Positions 1 through 11,315 of a stretch of DNA of 64,000 nucleotides are shown piece after piece. Source of the DNA: Alphaproteobacteria bacterium. Lineage in GTDB: Bacteria; Pseudomonadota; Alphaproteobacteria; Reyranellales; Reyranellaceae. A program made the translations under genes and the position numbers. The DNA is taken from assembly GCA_019635875.1 (NCBI GenBank), contig JAHBYP010000005.1:496001-560000 (forward strand), given 5' to 3'. Within the stretch, counting starts at the first letter, position 1; each line of letters starts with the position of its first letter. Under the pieces are notes generated by a model. That model made no database searches. It saw nothing but the letters and a program-made list of their open reading frames with translations, and was not told where the DNA came from.

Positions 1-457
1 AACGCCTGCGTTCCATCATGAACGCGTTGGTGCGGATATGGACGTTGGGAAAGGTCGTGGCGCCCGACGTCTCGTAGCTGCCGGTGGCGCCGGCCACGCC
101 GCAGCCGGGCACACGATCGAACGTCTCAAGGCACGCGCGCAACCAGGTCCGCGAGAGGATCTCGCTGGTCGAGGTGAAGAATACCAGGACATCGCAGTCG
201 ACCTTCGCGGCGACATCGAAGCTCATGAAGAACTGGAAGACACCTTCGGGATAGCGATGCTCGTGAACCGCGCCTTTCCACTTGCGCGTCAGAGTCTCGA
301 GCATCGGATTCCTGTCACCCTCGGCATAGCCCTTTGCCTGCCAATGGAGCTCCACGGCCAAGCCATCCGCGGCATCGATCACCGACCGTGTGAAGCGACG
401 CGCGAAACGCGAGGAGTTCGCCGCGCGATCGAGATAGACCAGTCCGAGCTTAGTCAT
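1..457 (-). CDS. Glycosyltransferase-like protein, C-terminus outside window
   Basis: The first 152 residues are present and the 3' end lies beyond base 1. The ATG overlaps the end of the upstream glycosyltransferase gene by 8 bases, so the two are probably translated together. Visible features are a hydrophobic strand followed by CDVLVFFTSTSEI, then GVAGATGSYET and FPNVHIRTNAFMMER. This order (acidic strand, small-residue turn, a pattern like FPNPHLRTNAFM) resembles a group of uncharacterised GT-A-like proteins found in polysaccharide clusters. No signal peptide or membrane segment is visible. From its place in the CDP-sugar operon I infer a role in attaching or modifying a surface sugar. 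The family name is from memory of the motif and is moderately sure. Confidence 0.55.
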   Translation of the reverse strand, partial: MTKLGLVYLDRAANSSRFARRFTRSVIDAADGLAVELHWQAKGYAEGDRNPMLETLTRKWKGAVHEHRYPEGVFQFFMSFDVAAKVDCDVLVFFTSTSEILSRTWLRACLETFDRVPGCGVAGATGSYETSGATTFPNVHIRTNAFMMERRR

Positions 458-1346
458 GCGGAGCGGTGCCGACCGGCTGCGCAGGCGCAATCCGCTTGGC
501 CGCGGCCCTGGCACGCAACGCCTGCTTCAGCCGCCAGCGCACGAACTCGATGTTCAGCCCGACGACGCGCATGCGAAGGCGAAAGCGCTGCCCCGCCGTG
601 AACCCGGTGGCCGACAGGCGTTCGGTGAAGCGCCAGAACTTCCACAGCGGCAGCACGTAGTCGACGACGCTGCGATGATAGTAGCGGAAGAGATTGCGCG
701 AGCTCATGCCGCGGCTCCCGAGGATCAGCTCGCCGCCGTCGGCCTGCGCGACCTTGCCGAGCTTGAGCAGTTCCAGGACGACTGCCCAATCCGACGCCAG
801 ATATTCCTCCTCGTGCAAGGCCTGGTTGCGCATCAGCGCTTCGCGCCGGAACAGCGAGTAGTAGCGGCCATTGGCGTGCCAGTAGCCGAAGAAGGCGAGC
901 ACGCGCTGCGCCGGATCGTCGTGCTCGATCGGCCCGTCGCCCATGCGTTTGCGCTCGAAGATGCCGTTGTCGAAGCGCGTCCGGCAGTTGGCCGCAATCG
1001 CGTCGGGCCGGCGGCGCAGCACCGTGACGGTCTGGGTGAGGAAATCCGGCGAGCGCATGTCGTCGGCTGCCGCCCACATGAAGAGCGGCGCCCGTGCCTG
1101 GTCCAGCACGAAGCGGAAGTTAACGGTCGCCCCGAGATTGCGTGGCTGGCGCACGAACCGCACACGACCGTCCTGGCGCGCGAAGCGCTCGCAGATCTCG
1201 GCCGAGCGGTCGGTCGAGGCATTGTCGGAGATGATCAGCTCGAAGTCCCGGAAGTCCTGCGCCAGGATCGCGCCGATGGTGGCCGGCAGGTATTCCTCGG
1301 CGTTGTGCACCGGCATGCCGATGCTGACAGCCGGCACCTCGCTCAT
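450..1346 (-). CDS. Family 2 glycosyltransferase
   Basis: Predicted 298-residue cytosolic or membrane-associated glycosyltransferase with a GT-A fold. The start chosen is MSEVPAVSIGMPVHN, which gives the usual GT2 opening with an ATG that overlaps the stop of the upstream epimerase by 4 bases. LIISDNASTDRS (about residues 37-48) and AAADDMRSPDF, which contains the metal-binding DD, are typical of GT2 nucleotide-sugar binding. The C-terminal 100 residues are basic and aromatic (YYHRSVVDYV, LWKFWRF), which would suit contact with the membrane. It lies directly downstream of five enzymes that make a CDP-activated deoxysugar, so it probably transfers that sugar to a lipid- or polymer-linked acceptor. 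The acceptor cannot be read from sequence. Confidence 0.85.
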   Translation of the reverse strand: MSEVPAVSIGMPVHNAEEYLPATIGAILAQDFRDFELIISDNASTDRSAEICERFARQDGRVRFVRQPRNLGATVNFRFVLDQARAPLFMWAAADDMRSPDFLTQTVTVLRRRPDAIAANCRTRFDNGIFERKRMGDGPIEHDDPAQRVLAFFGYWHANGRYYSLFRREALMRNQALHEEEYLASDWAVVLELLKLGKVAQADGGELILGSRGMSSRNLFRYYHRSVVDYVLPLWKFWRFTERLSATGFTAGQRFRLRMRVVGLNIEFVRWRLKQALRARAAAKRIAPAQPVGTAPHD

Positions 1347-2203
1347 CGCAGCATCAGGTCCAGCGCGGCTTGGATCGACACCTGCGGACTCCAGCCCAAT
1401 GCGCGCAATCGCGTGGTATCGCCGTAAAGCGACGCGGGCTCGCCGGGACGCAGGGCATACAGGCGCCGCAGCGGCTCCGCGTCCTTTCCTAGCACGGCCG
1501 CGAGGTGATCGACCATGTCGGCGATCTGCGTCGGCTGGCCCGCACCGACGTTGAACGCGCCCGTGCCATCCGACGTCGCCAGCGTCGCCAGCGCCTCGCC
1601 CGCGTCGCCGACATGGAGGAAATCGCGCAACGCCACGCCGCCGATCGCGAAGGGCTCGCGCTCGCCGCGCAGTGCGGCGATCACCGAGGGAATGAGGCGA
1701 CCCGCCGGTTCGCCCTTGCCGATGGGAATGAACAGCCGGGCCCACGCGAACGGCACGCCATGCGCCGCGCAGACCGCTTCCATCGCCAGGTTCGCCTGGT
1801 GCTTGGATGCGCCGTACAGGGTCGCCGCCCGCAGCGGCGTCGAGCCCTCGACGCAGCAGGTGTGCTCCGACCATTCGTATTCTGCACAGGTGCCGACGCC
1901 GACAAGGCGCCGCCCCCCGGCGCGGCAGAACGCATCGGCGAGACGCTCGCTGGCCGCCACCCATTGCGTATTGACCGGTGCGGTCCAGAACTTGCCGTGC
2001 TCGGCATACCAGGCGACATGGATCAGCGCCTCCGCGGCGGCCCCCCTCATCGCCTCGTCCAGCGGTGCGTCGTCCAGCAAGTCGGCCTGAATGTCGCAAT
2101 TCGCCTGACGCCCCAGCGTAACGACGTCGACGCCGCGCCTCTTCAGGCTGCCGACGACAGTCCGGCCGACGAATCCGGTGGCGCCGGTTACGAGGGCGCG
2201 CAA
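1343..2203 (-). CDS. NAD-dependent epimerase/dehydratase family protein, probable nucleotide-sugar 4-ketoreductase or epimerase
   Basis: Extended short-chain dehydrogenase of 286 residues. The Rossmann glycine motif GATGFVG sits at residues 7-13. No ATG places the motif at the N-terminus, and a TTG at 2203 is the best start; it overlaps the upstream methyltransferase by 16 bases. LYGASKHQAN carries the YxxxK catalytic pair, and VGVGTCAEYEWS is the usual strand before it. Family members act on nucleotide sugars. Here it follows a CDP-glucose 4,6-dehydratase, a 3,5-epimerase and a C-methyltransferase, so reduction of the 4-keto group to give the final CDP-sugar is the likely job. C4 epimerisation is the main alternative. 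It overlaps the downstream glycosyltransferase by 4 bases. Confidence 0.82.
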   Translation of the reverse strand: MRALVTGATGFVGRTVVGSLKRRGVDVVTLGRQANCDIQADLLDDAPLDEAMRGAAAEALIHVAWYAEHGKFWTAPVNTQWVAASERLADAFCRAGGRRLVGVGTCAEYEWSEHTCCVEGSTPLRAATLYGASKHQANLAMEAVCAAHGVPFAWARLFIPIGKGEPAGRLIPSVIAALRGEREPFAIGGVALRDFLHVGDAGEALATLATSDGTGAFNVGAGQPTQIADMVDHLAAVLGKDAEPLRRLYALRPGEPASLYGDTTRLRALGWSPQVSIQAALDLMLR

Positions 2204-3447
2204 GCGCAGCCTCCGTCGCGCCACACCGTGACTTCCGGCACCGCGGCGATCAGCTGGCCGCCCCAGTCGCGGATATAGGCGAGCTGCGCCTCGAGCTCGG
2301 CGCGCAGGTTCCAGGGCAGGATCAGCACGCGGTCCGGCCGATCGGCACGCAGATGATCCTCCGACACGATCGGAATGCGGCTGCCCGGCAGGAACCGGCC
2401 CTGCTTGCCCGGACTGCGGTCGACGACGTAGCGCACGAGATCGCAGCGAACGCCGGCGAAATTCAGCAGCGTATTGCCCTTGGCCGCCGCGCCATAGGCG
2501 GCGACCTTCAGGCCGGCACGCTTGGCCTCGACGAGCCAGGCCAGCAGCCCGTCCTTGATGCGCTCGGCCGCCGGCTGCAGCGTCTCGTAGTAGGCGCGGC
2601 GCGTGACGCCCGCGGCCTGCTCCTGCTTCAGGATCGCATCGACAGAGGCCTCGACCCTGCGCTTGCCGTCCCCGCTGCGCTGGGCGAAGACGCGCAGGCT
2701 GCCGCCATGCGTCGGCAGGCACTCGACATCGAAGATGCTCAGCCCGTTGCGCGCGAAGATCGTCGCGACCGTCGTCAGCGACAGGTACGAATAGTGCTCG
2801 TGGTAGATGGTGTCGAACTGCAGGCCCCGCATCAGCTCGAGCAGATGGGGGAACTCGAAGGTCGCCACGCCGTCGGGCCTCAACATGATGGCGAAGCCGG
2901 CGACGAAATCGTTGATGTCGGGCACGTGCGCCAGCACGTTGTTGGCGGCGGTGATGCTGGCAGCCGGGTAGCGCTGCCGCAGGCGCCGCGCCGTGTCGCT
3001 GCCGAAGAACTCGCCGGCGACCTCCAGCCCCCGGGCACGCGCCGCGTCGGCCGTCGCCTTCGTCGGCTCGACGCCCAGGCAGGGGATCGCGCGCTCCCTG
3101 AAGTACTGCAGCAGGTAGCCGTCGTTGGACGCGATCTCGACGGCGAAATCGCCATCGCCCAACGCGAAGCGCTGCGTCATCGCGCCGACATAGGCCTTGG
3201 CGTGCGCCAGCCAGGACGCCGAAGTCGAGCTGAAATAGGCATAGTCAGCGGTGAACAGGCTCTCGCGCGCGGCGTAGTCCTCGGTCTGCACCAGCCAGCA
3301 GCGCTCGCACACCAGCACCCGCAGCGGATACCACAGCTCGGGGGCCGACAGCTGCTCCGCCGTCAGATAGGCATTGGAGGGTGGCGCCGTGCCGAGATCG
3401 ATTAGCTTCAGCGACAAGGGCGCGTCGCAGTGGCGGCAGCGATTCAT
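2188..3447 (-). CDS. SAM-dependent C-methyltransferase for a nucleotide 4-keto sugar
   Basis: A 419-residue protein with the three-part build of TylC3/NovU-type sugar C-methyltransferases. It has an N-terminal zinc finger (CRHCDAPL with CERCWLVQ about 45 residues later), a central Rossmann methyltransferase with FAVEIASNDGYLLQ as the SAM-binding loop (about 100-115), and a C-terminal domain that contains VAAYGAAAKGNTLLNF and ILPWNLRAEL. Members of this family add a methyl group, usually to C3 of a 4-keto-6-deoxy sugar. Its position between the 3,5-epimerase and the ketoreductase, with 4- and 16-base overlaps, supports the same chemistry on CDP-4-keto-6-deoxyglucose. The final product would be a branched sugar. 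The exact carbon methylated is inferred, not shown. Confidence 0.85.
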   Translation of the reverse strand: MNRCRHCDAPLSLKLIDLGTAPPSNAYLTAEQLSAPELWYPLRVLVCERCWLVQTEDYAARESLFTADYAYFSSTSASWLAHAKAYVGAMTQRFALGDGDFAVEIASNDGYLLQYFRERAIPCLGVEPTKATADAARARGLEVAGEFFGSDTARRLRQRYPAASITAANNVLAHVPDINDFVAGFAIMLRPDGVATFEFPHLLELMRGLQFDTIYHEHYSYLSLTTVATIFARNGLSIFDVECLPTHGGSLRVFAQRSGDGKRRVEASVDAILKQEQAAGVTRRAYYETLQPAAERIKDGLLAWLVEAKRAGLKVAAYGAAAKGNTLLNFAGVRCDLVRYVVDRSPGKQGRFLPGSRIPIVSEDHLRADRPDRVLILPWNLRAELEAQLAYIRDWGGQLIAAVPEVTVWRDGGCACAPS

Positions 3448-4007
3448 AGATCGATTCCACGGAAGCTGTCGTCGAGCCTGGGATGCGCCGCGTCGCGCGC
3501 CGACATCTCGCTGATGGGCAGCGGCCAGGCGACGCCGACGCGCGGCTCGAGCGCGGAGATCGCGCCCTCGGCCGCCGCGTCGTAGGGCGCCGAATGGAGG
3601 TAGAGGATCGCGGCATCGGGCTTCAGCGTCTGCAGTCCGTGCGCGCAGCCCTCGGGCACGAGCATGGCGGCATCCTCGTCGGCCGACAGCGTATGGCCGA
3701 ACCAGCGAAGCAATGTCGGCGAACCCAGGCGCAGGTCGACGACGACGTCGAACACCGCGCCCTGCACGCAGGTCACCAGCTTCATCTCGGCCGCGGGCGG
3801 GCGCTGGAAGTGCATGCCGCGCACGACACCGGCCTGGGAGGTGAAGGTGCGGTTGATCTGCGCCACCGGCTTCACCCAGCCCGCGGCGCCCAGCTCCTCG
3901 GCGCAGAACAGCCGTTCGAGGAAACCACGCGCATCGCCCAGCCGCCTGCGTCGCACCAGCTTCACGCCCGCGATCGGCGTGTCTTCGATCGTGAACCGGC
4001 CGCTCAT
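3444..4007 (-). CDS. rfbC: dTDP-4-dehydrorhamnose 3,5-epimerase family (RmlC-like cupin)
   Basis: A 187-residue RmlC-type cupin, which is the usual length. RGMHFQRPP carries the catalytic histidine, VFDVVVDLR the conserved aspartate, and PEGCAHGLQTL the family signature. LEPRVGVAWP is a variant of the C-terminal substrate motif. Family enzymes epimerise C3 and/or C5 of 4-keto-6-deoxy sugars. The substrate here is more likely a CDP sugar, because the neighbours are rfbF and rfbG and no rmlA, rmlB or rmlD is present. Some members of such clusters prepare C3 for methylation rather than make rhamnose. Both ends overlap neighbours by 4 bases. Confidence 0.85.
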   Translation of the reverse strand: MSGRFTIEDTPIAGVKLVRRRRLGDARGFLERLFCAEELGAAGWVKPVAQINRTFTSQAGVVRGMHFQRPPAAEMKLVTCVQGAVFDVVVDLRLGSPTLLRWFGHTLSADEDAAMLVPEGCAHGLQTLKPDAAILYLHSAPYDAAAEGAISALEPRVGVAWPLPISEMSARDAAHPRLDDSFRGIDL

Positions 4008-5080
4008 CGCGCGGCGCCGAACGCGGCGATGTCGGCGCGGCAGAGTTCCAGCGCCGCTTCGCCCTGCGCCAGCTTCTGGTACCAGCCCATCGTGCGGCGC
4101 ACCGACTCCTCGAGCCCCCAGCGCGGCGCGAAGCCCAGCCTCTCGCGTGCCTTCGCCGACTCGACCATCAGCTTGCCCGCCTCATGCAGCTTCGGCTCCG
4201 CCTTCGCCGCGACGATCTTGCCACTGCCATAGACCTTGCGCGCCAACTCGAGCACGTCGCCGACCTTGGTCGTCTCGTGTGTCGCCGGCCCGAAATTCCA
4301 TGGACCCGCCAGGGACGGATCGCGCCAAAGCGCCTCGACCAGCAGCATGTAGCCATGGAGCGCATCGAGCACGTGCTGCCACGGACGATGCGCGCCGGGA
4401 TGGCGTACGCCGAGCGGCGCGCCCGACTGCCAGGCGCGGATCGCATCGGGAAGCAACCGGTCCTTCGACCAGTCGCCGCCGCCGATGACGTTGCCGGCGC
4501 GCGCCGTCGCCACCGCCGTCTTCGAATCGTGGAAGAAGGAATGCCGGTAGGCCGACGTGACGATCTCCGCCGCCGCCTTGCTGGCGCTGTAGGGATCGCG
4601 GCCGCCCAGCGGATCGTCCTCGCGATAGGGATAGACCCACTCGGCGTTGCGATAGACCTTGTCGCTGGTGACGACGACGGCGACCCGCGCACCGGACAAC
4701 GTGCGCAGGCTTTCCAGCAGGTTGACCGTGCCCATGACGTTGGTGCCGAAGGTCTCGACGGGCGCCTCGTAGCTGGTGCGCACCAGCGGCTGCGCGGCGA
4801 GGTGCAGGACGATCTCGGGATCGAAGCCCCGCATGATGCGATCGAGCGCCGGGGCGTCGCGGATGTCGCAGATATGGCTGTCGATCAGCGCGCCAAGCCC
4901 GGCGCGCTCGAAGATGCTGGGCTCGGTCGGCGGCGGCAGGCTGACGCCGCAGACCCGGGCGCCCAGCTCGCGCAGCCAGATGGCCAGCCAGGCGCCCTTG
5001 AAGCCGGTGTGCCCGGTGAGAAGCACGCGCTTGCCGCGGAAGAACCCATCGGGTGTCATGGGGCCCGGCGTGGCGCTCAC
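4004..5080 (-). CDS. rfbG: CDP-glucose 4,6-dehydratase
   Basis: A 358-residue extended SDR, the normal length for RfbG. LLTGHTGFKGAWLAIWL (about residues 20-36) is the diagnostic NAD-binding segment of CDP-glucose 4,6-dehydratases, which have FKG where dTDP-glucose enzymes have FIG. DPYSASKAAAE gives the catalytic YxxxK, and the threonine-serine strand before it (VVVTSDKVY) is also typical. The reaction is CDP-glucose to CDP-4-keto-6-deoxyglucose. It overlaps rfbF and the RmlC-like gene by 4 bases each. No rfbH-type 3-dehydratase is seen in the window, which argues against a 3,6-dideoxy end product. Confidence 0.93.
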   Translation of the reverse strand: MSATPGPMTPDGFFRGKRVLLTGHTGFKGAWLAIWLRELGARVCGVSLPPPTEPSIFERAGLGALIDSHICDIRDAPALDRIMRGFDPEIVLHLAAQPLVRTSYEAPVETFGTNVMGTVNLLESLRTLSGARVAVVVTSDKVYRNAEWVYPYREDDPLGGRDPYSASKAAAEIVTSAYRHSFFHDSKTAVATARAGNVIGGGDWSKDRLLPDAIRAWQSGAPLGVRHPGAHRPWQHVLDALHGYMLLVEALWRDPSLAGPWNFGPATHETTKVGDVLELARKVYGSGKIVAAKAEPKLHEAGKLMVESAKARERLGFAPRWGLEESVRRTMGWYQKLAQGEAALELCRADIAAFGAAR

Positions 5081-5850
5081 GACCAGGTTTTCCAGGGCGC
5101 GCGGCCGGACTGCCAGAGATCCTCCAGCAGGTTGCGCTCGCGCAGCGTGTCCATTGGCTGCCAGAAGCCGCTATGCTCGAAGGCCATCAGCTCGCCGTCG
5201 CTCGCCAGCTTCGCCAGAGGCTCGACTTCCCAGGACGTTGTGTCGTCCTTGATGTAGTCGATGACCTTGGGCGACAGCACGAAAAAGCCGCCGTTGATCC
5301 AGCCGCCCTCGTCGCGATGCTTCTCGAGGAAGCCGGAGACGCTGGCGCCGTCGCGGGCGAGCGCGCCGAAGCGCGCCGGCGAACGAACCGCGGTCACGGT
5401 GGCAAGCTTGCCGTGGCGGTGATGGAAGTCGATCAGCGTGCTGATATCGAGATCGGCCACGCCGTCGCCATAGGTCAGGCAGAACGCGCTCTCGCCCTCC
5501 AGGTGATGCGCCACGCGCTTGATGCGGCCGCCCGTCATGGTCGCCAGGCCGGTGTCGACCATGGTCACGCGCCAGTTCTCCGCGCGTGGCGCCAGGATAT
5601 CGATGCGGCCGGTGGCGAGGTCGACGGTGACGTCGGAGCGGTGCAGCAGATAGTTGGCGAAGTACTCCTTGATCATGTAGCCGCGATAGCCACAGCAGAT
5701 CACGAAATCCGTGACGCCGAACCCGGCATAGCTCTTCATGATGTGCCAGAGGATCGGCTGGCCGCCGATCTCGACCATCGGCTTGGGCCGGGAATTGGTC
5801 TCCTCGGCGATGCGCGTTCCGAGACCGCCCGCCAGTATCACCGCCTTCAT
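5077..5850 (-). CDS. rfbF: Glucose-1-phosphate cytidylyltransferase
   Basis: The start chosen is [13 protein letters not shown], giving 257 residues, the standard length. The nucleotidyltransferase signature GGLGTR is followed by SRPKPMVEIGGQPILWH, the RfbF form of the sugar-nucleotide motif. TYGDGVADLD is the metal-binding strand. The enzyme makes CDP-glucose from CTP and glucose-1-phosphate and commits carbon to this pathway. Its ATG shares one base with the stop of the upstream lipoprotein gene (TGATG), and its stop overlaps rfbG by 4 bases, so its translation is coupled to both sides. I am confident of the assignment. Confidence 0.95.
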   Translation of the reverse strand: MKAVILAGGLGTRIAEETNSRPKPMVEIGGQPILWHIMKSYAGFGVTDFVICCGYRGYMIKEYFANYLLHRSDVTVDLATGRIDILAPRAENWRVTMVDTGLATMTGGRIKRVAHHLEGESAFCLTYGDGVADLDISTLIDFHHRHGKLATVTAVRSPARFGALARDGASVSGFLEKHRDEGGWINGGFFVLSPKVIDYIKDDTTSWEVEPLAKLASDGELMAFEHSGFWQPMDTLRERNLLEDLWQSGRAPWKTWS

Positions 5851-6175
5851 CAGAACGGCCACCAGTCGTTGCGCTTGGGCGTCCAGCCGCGCTGCTGCAT
5901 GCACATGTCCATCAGCTTGTCGCTGCGCAGGTTATCGCTGCGCTGCGCCATCTGACGCGGCAGGCGGGTGCTGCCGTAGCGCGTCTCGCTGGTGCCGATG
6001 GTCGCCTCGCGGTCCATGTTGATGCCGCGCTCCTTGGCCATCATGTCGTCGGTGAAGCCGCGGCAGGCTGCGAGGTCGCGATTGTACTGCTCGCTGGTCG
6101 CGTTCTCCCTGACGTAGTCGGGGCCGCAGGCGGACAGGACGAGGGCGGCGAGCAGCGCCGTGGCGATCGCGCGGG

Positions 6176-6179
<4 letters not shown>
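5850..6179 (-). CDS. Small lipoprotein of unknown function
   Basis: A 109-residue protein with a lipoprotein signal: [18 protein letters not shown], with the LSAC lipobox placing the acylated cysteine at residue 18. The mature part is polar, with methionines ([28 protein letters not shown]) and a tryptophan-rich end (NDWWPF). Three cysteines remain besides the lipid anchor region. I do not recognise a domain. It overlaps alaS by 4 bases (ATGA) and rfbF by one base, so it joins a housekeeping gene to the sugar operon. An envelope or outer-membrane location is inferred from the signal alone. Confidence 0.8.
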
Positions 6180-8839
<2,660 letters not shown>

Positions 8840-8950
8840 TGTCCTGAACCGCTGCCGGGCGCCCCGGGCCGCCCGCCGCGTCGCATCAACGCGGCCGATC
8901 CCGTTGCAAAGTCAGCGGTTTTACAATGCACATCGGGGGGTGTCCATGCG

Positions 8951-9769
8951 ATGCTGTCCGCACGCGCCATGAGCAACGAACCCACCCGGACCGAGGGCCC
9001 GCCGGCAATTATCGAGCTGCCGGGAGGCGAGGCGATCACCGTTCCCCTGCCATCGGGCGAGGTGCCGGCCCATGCCGTGCTGCCGGCGCTGCGCGCCCTG
9101 GTCGACGCCATGATGGAGCGCGTCAAGGACGCCTCGGCGGCGCGCGGCGAGACCATCACCTGCCGCGCCGGCTGCGGCGCCTGCTGCCGGCAATACGTGC
9201 CGATCTCGGACATGGAGGCGCGCGCCCTGGCGGGGCTGCTCGAGCGCATGCCGGAGGACCGCCAGGCCCGGGTGCGGGCGCGCTTCGCCGACGCCGAGGC
9301 GCGGCTGCGCGAGGCCGGCATGTGGGACCGGCTGACGCAGGGCGGGAGGATTCTGGCGAGTGAGCACATGCAGCTCGTGATCAACTATTTCCACCTCGGC
9401 ATCCCCTGCCCGTTCCTCGAGGACGAGGCCTGCTCGATCCATCCTGATCGGCCGCTGATCTGCCGCGAGTACCTCGTGGTCTCGCCGGCAACCCATTGCG
9501 CCAAGCTGGAGCGCGGCAAGATCAAGCGGCTGGCCGCGCCGCAGACCTCTACCGCGCTGCATGTCATGGACGCCGCGCACGATCCCGAGAACTACAACGT
9601 GTTCCCGCTGGTCGCCGTGCTCGACTGGCTGCGCCGTCATCCCGAAGAGCCCGAGCGGCGCAGCGCCGAGGCCTGGGTCAACCATTTCGGCCGCGCCATG
9701 CAGCTGCGCTTCGGCGACTCGGTCGAGATGGTGACGGTTCCGCCCCCCGAAGCCAGCGAGGAATGGTAA
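8951..9769 (+). CDS. YkgJ-family cysteine-cluster protein (one domain)
   Basis: About 272 residues from ATG 8951, which has a G-rich stretch 10 bases upstream. An in-frame ATG at 8969 is the alternative start. The YkgJ/CxxCxxCC domain (putative zinc- or iron-chelating) is shown by CRAGCGACCRQYVPIS and then CPFLEDEACSIHPDRPLICREY with a further cysteine in SPATHC. In the family these cysteines bind an Fe-S cluster or zinc; the reaction is mostly unknown. The next gene carries two further copies with the same spacing, so the locus grew by duplication. No signal peptide is visible, so it is probably cytosolic. It is divergent from alaS across 111 bases. Confidence 0.82.
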   Translation: MLSARAMSNEPTRTEGPPAIIELPGGEAITVPLPSGEVPAHAVLPALRALVDAMMERVKDASAARGETITCRAGCGACCRQYVPISDMEARALAGLLERMPEDRQARVRARFADAEARLREAGMWDRLTQGGRILASEHMQLVINYFHLGIPCPFLEDEACSIHPDRPLICREYLVVSPATHCAKLERGKIKRLAAPQTSTALHVMDAAHDPENYNVFPLVAVLDWLRRHPEEPERRSAEAWVNHFGRAMQLRFGDSVEMVTVPPPEASEEW

Positions 9770-9803
9770 AGAGCCGCGCCGTGTAGCCCGGAGTTCCGCC
9801 CGT

Positions 9804-11315
9804 ATGCCTCCTGCCAAGCCCGGTTCCGACGTCATTTCCGCCAATCTCCGGATGATGGTCGGCCCCCTGCGCGTCGAGACGCGGCTTGAGGTCTCGCCGC
9901 GGCCGATCAAGCCACAGCAGGCGCTGCCCACGCTGATGCGGCTGGTCAACGCCGTGGTCGACGAGACCGAGAAGGAGGTCGAGCGCAAGGGCCTGAAGAT
10001 CTCCTGCACCAAGGGCTGCGGCGCCTGCTGTCGCCAGCTCGTGCCGATCTCCGACGTCGAGGCACACCACCTCCGCGCAGTAGTCGACGCCATGCCGCCC
10101 TCGCGCCGCAAGGCAGTCGAGGAACGCTTTGCCGCGGCGTCGCGCCGGCTGCAGGAGGCCGGGCTCAAGGACTACCTGATGGCACCGACGCGCCAGACCG
10201 CGGACGAAGCCACCGCCTTCGGCCTGAAGTACTACGAGCTCGATCTTGCCTGTCCCTTCCTCGAGGACGAGAGCTGCTCGATCCACCAGGACCGGCCACT
10301 GGTCTGCCGCGAGTATCTGGTGACCTCGCCGGCAGCCAATTGCTCGCGACTGGCCGAGGGCGAGATCGATCCGGTCGAAGTGCCGAAGATGTCGGCGCTG
10401 GCGCGCACGCTTACCGACCCCGCCGGCCAGCAATCGACGCGCTGGGTGGCGCTGTCGCTGGCGCTGGAGTGGGTCGCGGACCATCCCGAGCGCTTCCCGC
10501 TGAAGACCGGACCGGAATGGATCGACGCCTTCCTCAAGGCGGTGTCGACGATTCCGCGGCCCGACACCGTGCCGGCCGCGTCGCCGCCACGTCCGACGGC
10601 GGCAAGGCCGACCCTGGAGCTGGCAATTCCCAGCGGGGAAGTCACGGCGCTGGCTGTCATGCCGGTCGTGCGCCAGTTGTCGGAGCATGCGATCGGCGCC
10701 GCCGTGGCGGCGGTCGAGCGCGGCGGCAAGAGCATCTCCTGTCGCGAGGGCTGCGCGGCGTGCTGCCGCCAGGCGGTGCCGCTGGCCGACGTCGAGGCCT
10801 GGGCGCTGGGCGACCTGATCGAGGCGATGCCCGAGCCGCGTCGCGCCGTTGTCCGCCAGCGCCTGGCCGAGGCCGAGCGCAAGCTCGATGCCGCCGCAAT
10901 CGCCATGCTCGACGTGCACGGCCACTCGAGCGACGAGTACCGGCGACTGGCCCGCTCATACTTCGACCTGCGTCTGGACTGCCCGTTTCTCGACAACGAG
11001 CGTTGCTCGATCCACGCATCGCGGCCGCTGGCCTGCCGCGAGCACATCGTGACCTCGTTGCCGCAGCACTGCTGGACGGTCGACGGCGGCCTGGTCGAGG
11101 GCGTGCGCTCGCCACCGCTCGCCGGCGCGCTCCTGCGCCTGACGTCGGAGGACACGCCCCCGCGGCCGCGCGCGACCCTGCTGCCGCTGCTGCTGCGCTG
11201 GCTGGCGCTCAATCCGAAGCCGACTGCGGTCAGGCCGGCTCAGAAATGGATCGAGCGCCTGATGTCGATACAGTCGGCGCTGACGAAGGGCGACGGCGGC
11301 AAGGCGGCGTCATGA
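9804..11315 (+). CDS. Tandem double YkgJ-family cysteine-cluster protein
   Basis: A 503-residue protein made of two YkgJ domains in a row. The first has cysteines at about 68, 72, 75 and 76 (CTKGCGACCRQ) and CPFLEDESCSIHQDRP. The second has them at about 313, 317, 320 and 321 (CREGCAACCRQ) and CPFLDNERCSIHASRP. The domains are joined by a proline- and alanine-rich linker near 245-275. Single-domain members usually have 120-260 residues, so a two-domain chain is unusual. It starts 34 bases after the single-domain gene and overlaps the following hydrolase by 4 bases (ATGA). Metal or Fe-S binding is predicted from the family; I cannot name a substrate. Confidence 0.82.
   Translation: MPPAKPGSDVISANLRMMVGPLRVETRLEVSPRPIKPQQALPTLMRLVNAVVDETEKEVERKGLKISCTKGCGACCRQLVPISDVEAHHLRAVVDAMPPSRRKAVEERFAAASRRLQEAGLKDYLMAPTRQTADEATAFGLKYYELDLACPFLEDESCSIHQDRPLVCREYLVTSPAANCSRLAEGEIDPVEVPKMSALARTLTDPAGQQSTRWVALSLALEWVADHPERFPLKTGPEWIDAFLKAVSTIPRPDTVPAASPPRPTAARPTLELAIPSGEVTALAVMPVVRQLSEHAIGAAVAAVERGGKSISCREGCAACCRQAVPLADVEAWALGDLIEAMPEPRRAVVRQRLAEAERKLDAAAIAMLDVHGHSSDEYRRLARSYFDLRLDCPFLDNERCSIHASRPLACREHIVTSLPQHCWTVDGGLVEGVRSPPLAGALLRLTSEDTPPRPRATLLPLLLRWLALNPKPTAVRPAQKWIERLMSIQSALTKGDGGKAAS

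Noticed and set aside
3444..4007. dTDP-rhamnose pathway
   Set aside because: rmlA, rmlB and rmlD are absent and the neighbours are CDP-glucose genes.
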